From Trichomonas vaginalis G3 (lineage: Eukaryota > Parabasalia > Trichomonadida > Trichomonadidae): a DNA stretch of 64,000 nucleotides. This document shows positions 60,306-64,000 of the stretch, in pieces. The notes beneath the pieces are model-generated. The model did not search any database, was not told the DNA's origin, and saw only the letters and a program-made list of their open reading frames with translations. The stretch lies in NCBI RefSeq assembly GCF_026262505.1, contig NC_067207.1:10012082-10076081 (forward strand). The letters are read 5' to 3'. The position numbers and the translations under genes were made by a program. How positions within the stretch are numbered: position 1 is the first letter of the stretch; every line of letters begins with the position of its first letter.

Positions 60306-62920
60306 TTATATGTCATAATAGAACCCACGTGGACCAAGCTTTACTTTCTTCCTGACTGAGTTTTTAACTCTTCTTTTTCCTTCATTGCCCTCTGCTTGAA
60401 GTTGTTGCATCTTTGCATTATGTTCATCTAGTATGTTGCAAATTTCCCATATCCTTTTTGCCTTTTGGCTCTGGTCGCCCATCTCAGGTAACCTATATCC
60501 TAGAAAGAGTTTGTCATAGTCTGTATTTGAGTCTTCGCGTATTGTTTGCATGACTCTTTCCTGAGTTTCCGGTTCAAGCTCTTCAAACAGTGCCTGTCCA
60601 TATGGAATATGCTCGTTTCCAAATATATGTTTTTGTAGCCATTCTGGTTTTCTTTCCATGTTACCAACAATATCTTTTGTGAATGGGAAAGCTTTTACCC
60701 AATCTTTCAGTCTTGCGTCGTTTATTTCTGTAGTTGGTTTTATTTTGTCAAGGAACATGTTTTTCAATACTAACATTTCATTTGGTACTGTCCATTTGAG
60801 TTTTCTTAAATATTCATCCCTTCTCAGTTCATTGTCTGCAAAGTAAGTTTTTATGACATTTTGTAAACTTTCGTTTGCAAGGTCATGTACAATAGGTTCT
60901 CTTCCTTCGCTCTCCCTAAACTTTCTTTCTAAACTCTTCACCAAATATACCATCTCTATGGTTCTGTGTAGTTCTTTGAGATAAATGTTCTAGAACGTCA
61001 GGTGTTATATTTCCATCAGCCATGTTCATTTCATACTGGTCCAAAATATCTGCATGTTTCATATCTTTCAATGGCATTAAAGCCGCGCTGAAAATACCAG
61101 CTATATCTCGTTCACATTCGCTTCCATTGCGTCTACAACTTCTTGGAATTGAGGTTGTAAGTTTATGAACCACCTATCCGGATTAGCTTTATGACCCCAT
61201 CTCATTGTAGTTCCATCGTCTGCAGAAACAAAAGTAGGTTTGTTTCCATCTTGGTTAGGTTCTGAATGAACTTTAAACAATGTTTCATTTCTATATGTTT
61301 TCTTGAAATTTAACCTTTTATTTTCACCGAGTTCATCCGAAGATTGAACGTTAAATGCTCGTAAGTAAAAAGGGTTGTTGTATTTGTGTACATTTTTTTT
61401 CAGTTCTTCCATTCTATGCTGGATATTTTCATCTGATGTTGGAGTCTTTTGTATGTCGGCAAACATTTTTCGATATTCTTCTACTATGTCAGCCGAATTT
61501 TTTTTAGACTCTTGGAAATATTCCATATTCTCCGCATACTCTTGTTGAGGGTCAAGATTTTTCGGCTGTTCCAAATCTTCATCTAGTTCTGTGAAGTTAG
61601 TTTCCAAAGGAAGGACTTGTTCGTTTCCTTCAGGCTCTTCTAGCTGTTGTTGCTGAACTATTTCTTCCATGTCTGGTTGTATCTGAACTAGTTCTTCCTG
61701 TGGAGTTTCTTGTACCTCATCTGCTGGCATTTCATATATTCCGAGACCGTTTTTTAACAATTTCCCTATCTACGTCATCCGCATTCATAAGCTTTTGTTC
61801 TTTCGTTCCGTCTCCTTTTTTTACGCGTTTCATGACGAAAGTTGAATTGTCATTTAGCTCTGACATCAAATATCTCGGAGTAAATTCATCCATGTCATTT
61901 GGATGATATGCTATTAAATCATATCCCTTAGCGAGCTTGTATTTTCCAGGTTTGAGATTATATCCGTTTTGGTGCTGAGCCATAAAGCTAAATAGGTTCG
62001 GGTCAGTATTTCCATCCTTGAACTTTCTAATAGCTTCTTTATATCTGTCACTAAAGTCAACAGTATCTGGGAAACCACACTCTTCTTTAAGCATTTTTAA
62101 GAATTCTTGGTTTCCTTGTTCTCTACTTCTTTTATGTCCTTGCTCTGTTTGTGGTTGTTGTTGTGCAGGGTTTTGAACTGTTGGTTGCTGTGCTGGTTGT
62201 TGTTGGTTGTTGTGCTGGTTGTGGAGGTGGTTGTTGTGCATGCCTGTGTCTGTGTCCATGTGACGATGTAAATGTTCTAGGTAGTCCTGGTGCAGGTGCT
62301 TCTCTTGGAGGGTTTGGTGGTATATAAGTTCCACCAGCTGGCACATATGTTCCATCTGCAGCGTAATGTCCTACCTGACTTTTCGTTTTTAAGAAAGCAT
62401 TTACTAGGTCTGTTTTGGTCTGTTGTAACTCTTTTTCTTGACTTTTCACAACAGTTGCTCTAACGGCGTCATAGGCACTTTGAACTGCCTGTCTCGTTGC
62501 TGCATCTGTTATTTTCGTCATATTTTGTGCTACTTCTTTTAACTCTTTGTCGAAACCTTCAGACTTCAGTTTCTTTCCAGATGAGAAATCGTTCACTTGT
62601 TTCACCTTACTATGAAGAGCTTCGAAGGCGTTCTTAAAGTCAGCATTTGTTAAAGCTTCATTTGAACTGTCTTCATCCGCTTGTATTTTTGTCCTTATTG
62701 ACCCTATGAGTTGGGCTGCTTTAGCGTTGGCTTGGGCATCTAACCAGTCATTGTTAGCTTTTATATATTCTGCGCTTTTCATTGCCTTTTGCATAGCCGC
62801 GTCGTTATTTTTACTTTCTTGTGCTAAGTTTTCATACTGTACGGTTTGGTTTTGCAACTGTAAAAGTTTTTCTGCCTTTACATTTGCTTCAACTTCTTTT
62901 TTATACTCATCGCTATCCAT
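60306..62920 (-). pseudogene. Block of element structural-type reading frames
   Basis: Overlapping minus-strand open stretches: 60,306-60,953 (charged, ends KVKLGPRGFYYDI), 60,916-61,173, 61,101-61,760 (Gln/Glu-rich, with YFQESKKNSADIVEEYRKMF), 61,732-62,355 (REQGNQEFLKMLKEECGFPD) and 62,132-62,920 (coiled-coil, Lys/Ala/Gln-rich). Together they look like one or two large structural proteins, probably broken a few times. The Gln/Pro/His-rich stretch near 62.15-62.3 kb is low complexity. No cysteine protease motif is recognised here or elsewhere in the element. Confidence 0.5.
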
Positions 62921-62928
62921 ATATGTCT

Positions 62929-63495
62929 TCAGGGCTTTTGTTTTATCTCTTCATCTTTCAGTATTTTATATTGAGTAGTATGGTTTTTCAAATTTATGAC
63001 ATCTTGTTCCATTTTTGCTACTTCTGCTGCTTTTTCTGACACTTTTTTTGCATATTCCTCTGTACTTAGTTCTTTCAGTTGTTCTTCTTTCTTCTTTTTC
63101 TCTACGTTTAACTCATTTAGTTTCTTTGTGTGTCTGTCATATTCTAGTTTCTTTTCGTTTTCACTTATTTGCTTCTGTATGTCTATGTTTGACTTTTTGA
63201 CATCTGATATTTGATTTTTGAGTGAACTCAAATTCATTTGACTTTGAGGGTTATAGGCTGTTCCGTCTGCAGCTCCACCATAGCCTGCCATTTTCGCTAA
63301 AAGTGCCGCTCTTAAACCTCCACTCTGTGCACCAATAACTCGGCTTAAAAGCATAGGGTTGCTTGACATTTGTTGCAACATAGTGGGGTCATTCATAATT
63401 TGTTGTTGCAACTGTTGTTGTGGTGTCAGTTTTACTATTGGATGTTTCAATGCTCTCTTCCTCTTACGTATATTCTTACGTAGCTTACGTGGCAT
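62929..63495 (-). CDS. Basic coiled-coil element protein, 188 residues
   Basis: Begins MPRKLRKNIRKRKRALKHPI, a strongly basic head that could bind DNA or target the nucleus. A Met/Gln-rich stretch and GGLRAALLAKMAGYGGAADG follow, then a long coiled coil (NEKKLEYDRHTKKLNELNVE). Similar basic-head proteins act as core or scaffold proteins in adenovirus-like elements; here that is inference. It is the first gene of the minus-strand structural block. Confidence 0.6.
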   Translation of the reverse strand: MPRKLRKNIRKRKRALKHPIVKLTPQQQLQQQIMNDPTMLQQMSSNPMLLSRVIGAQSGGLRAALLAKMAGYGGAADGTAYNPQSQMNLSSLKNQISDVKKSNIDIQKQISENEKKLEYDRHTKKLNELNVEKKKKEEQLKELSTEEYAKKVSEKAAEVAKMEQDVINLKNHTTQYKILKDEEIKQKP

Positions 63496-63518
63496 TTTAA
63501 GTGAAGTTAAAAAGCGGT

Positions 63519-64000
63519 TTTTGACAGATGTTTATATGACACTTTCTCACCTCTTGAATTTTCATGAACTTTCTTGTCAATGTTTTGTTGAGACTTTGTA
63601 AAGTTCTTCATCGTAAAGACTTTGTAAATGACCAAAAATATAATTTAGGGTAGAAGGTTATATCTAACCTCTTTTCTAACCTCTTTTCTACCCTCTTGAA
63701 TTTTCATGAACTTTCTTGTCAATGTTTTGTAAAGTTCTTCATCGTAAAGACTTTGTAAAGTCTTTCTCATGAACTTTCTTGTCAATGTTTTGTTGAGACT
63801 TTGTAAAGTTCTTCATCGTAAAGACTTTGTAAATGACCAAAAATATAATTTAGGGTAGAAGGTTATATCTAACCTCTTTTCTAACCTCTTTTCTACCCTC
63901 TTGAATTTTCATGAACTTTCTTGTCAATGTTTTGTAAAGTTCTTCATCGTAAAGACTTTGTAAAGTCTTTCTCATGAACTTTCTTGTCAATGTTTTGTTG
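63519..64000. repeat. 205 bp tandem duplication with GGGTAGAA copies 5 and 6
   Basis: CATGAACTTTCTTGTCAATG, AGACTTTGTAAAGTTCTTCA and the GGGTAGAA repeat (63,648-63,697 and 63,853-63,902) recur with a 205-base period and continue to the window edge. AAAGACTTTGTAAAGTCTTT is a small palindrome inside it. This is probably the approach to the right end of the Maverick element. Confidence 0.9.

Larger units (their letters stand above)
39270..64000. mobile_element. Maverick/Polinton element, broken, right end outside window
   Basis: Identified by its combination of parts: retroviral-type integrase and protein-primed type DNA polymerase B relics, a packaging ATPase (HerA/A32 type), jelly-roll capsid-type proteins, SF3 helicase, KilA-N genes and a Dam-type methylase. 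At more than 24 kb it is longer than a typical 15-20 kb trichomonad Maverick. The left-centre part (43-51 kb) duplicates parts found elsewhere in it, so more than one insertion is probably present. The left limit is set by the end of the A run and a GGGGCT..AGCCCC hairpin at 39,277-39,304. I see no long terminal inverted repeat because the other end is not in view. It is broken, with about ten or more breaks, mostly at 43-51 kb. The good state of the right half suggests a fairly recent age. Confidence 0.85.

Noticed and set aside
63646-63660. Telomere-like TTTAGGGTAG in the right-end repeats
   Set aside because: Single occurrences inside a longer palindromic repeat, not tandem TTAGGG.
39270-64000. 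Bacteriophage or bacterial origin because of Dam, HNH and tail-collar domains
   Set aside because: Integrase and polymerase B relics, packaging ATPase, SF3 helicase and jelly-roll capsid-type parts together fit Maverick/Polinton, and it is set in trichomonad DNA.

Overview
The window looks like a piece of a parabasalid (trichomonad) genome, Trichomonas vaginalis or a close relative. The DNA is very AT-rich and I see no clear introns. Ankyrin genes with the DUF3447-type N-terminus, typical of trichomonads, appear both as a gene and as many fragments. A HydE-type [FeFe]-hydrogenase maturase points to hydrogenosomes. The right third is a Maverick/Polinton element, a class abundant in trichomonads. 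This assignment comes from protein motifs read by eye; no database search was possible.

Layout. 1-10 kb: a truncated ankyrin-family gene, a long AT-rich gap, a PPP-family Ser/Thr phosphatase and a 1,240-residue coiled-coil protein. 11-14.5 kb: an ankyrin gene broken by a three-gene cassette (two-RRM protein plus two unknown small proteins). 14.5-24.5 kb: an ordinary host gene block with HydE, a coiled-coil protein, an alpha/beta hydrolase fused to a long SPSG repeat tail, a small MGCC (acylation-type) protein, a LisH-like low-complexity protein and a single-pass membrane protein. 24.5-28.4 kb: a partial HydE duplicate, decayed ankyrin sequence and a cluster of short GC-rich hairpins. 28.2-36.9 kb: two more copies of the three-gene cassette arranged head to head, one interrupted by a 1.29 kb inverted-repeat element and the other by a 2.5 kb element.

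The 2.5 kb element (33.84-36.36 kb) has about 50 bp terminal inverted repeats and an 8-10 bp target duplication. It carries no convincing gene. It is instead a chain of about 21 separate hairpins, many GC-rich in AT-rich surroundings. A related chain lies at 37.3-39.1 kb. At two places compared by eye, changes in one arm are matched by changes in the other. This is the most unusual feature of the window and the best candidate for an undescribed element or RNA/DNA-structure system.

39.3-64 kb is a large Maverick/Polinton fossil that runs off the right edge. It holds a Dam-type methylase, fibre-like sequence with a tail-collar domain, integrase and DNA polymerase B relics, KilA-N family genes, a packaging ATPase, an HNH endonuclease, an SF3 helicase, capsid-type genes and a tRNA-like Pol III unit. 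The left-centre part (43-51 kb) is decayed and includes second copies of parts found elsewhere in the element, so this is probably a composite of more than one insertion. The right part (53-63.5 kb) is much better preserved. Overall it is broken, with roughly ten or more breaks.
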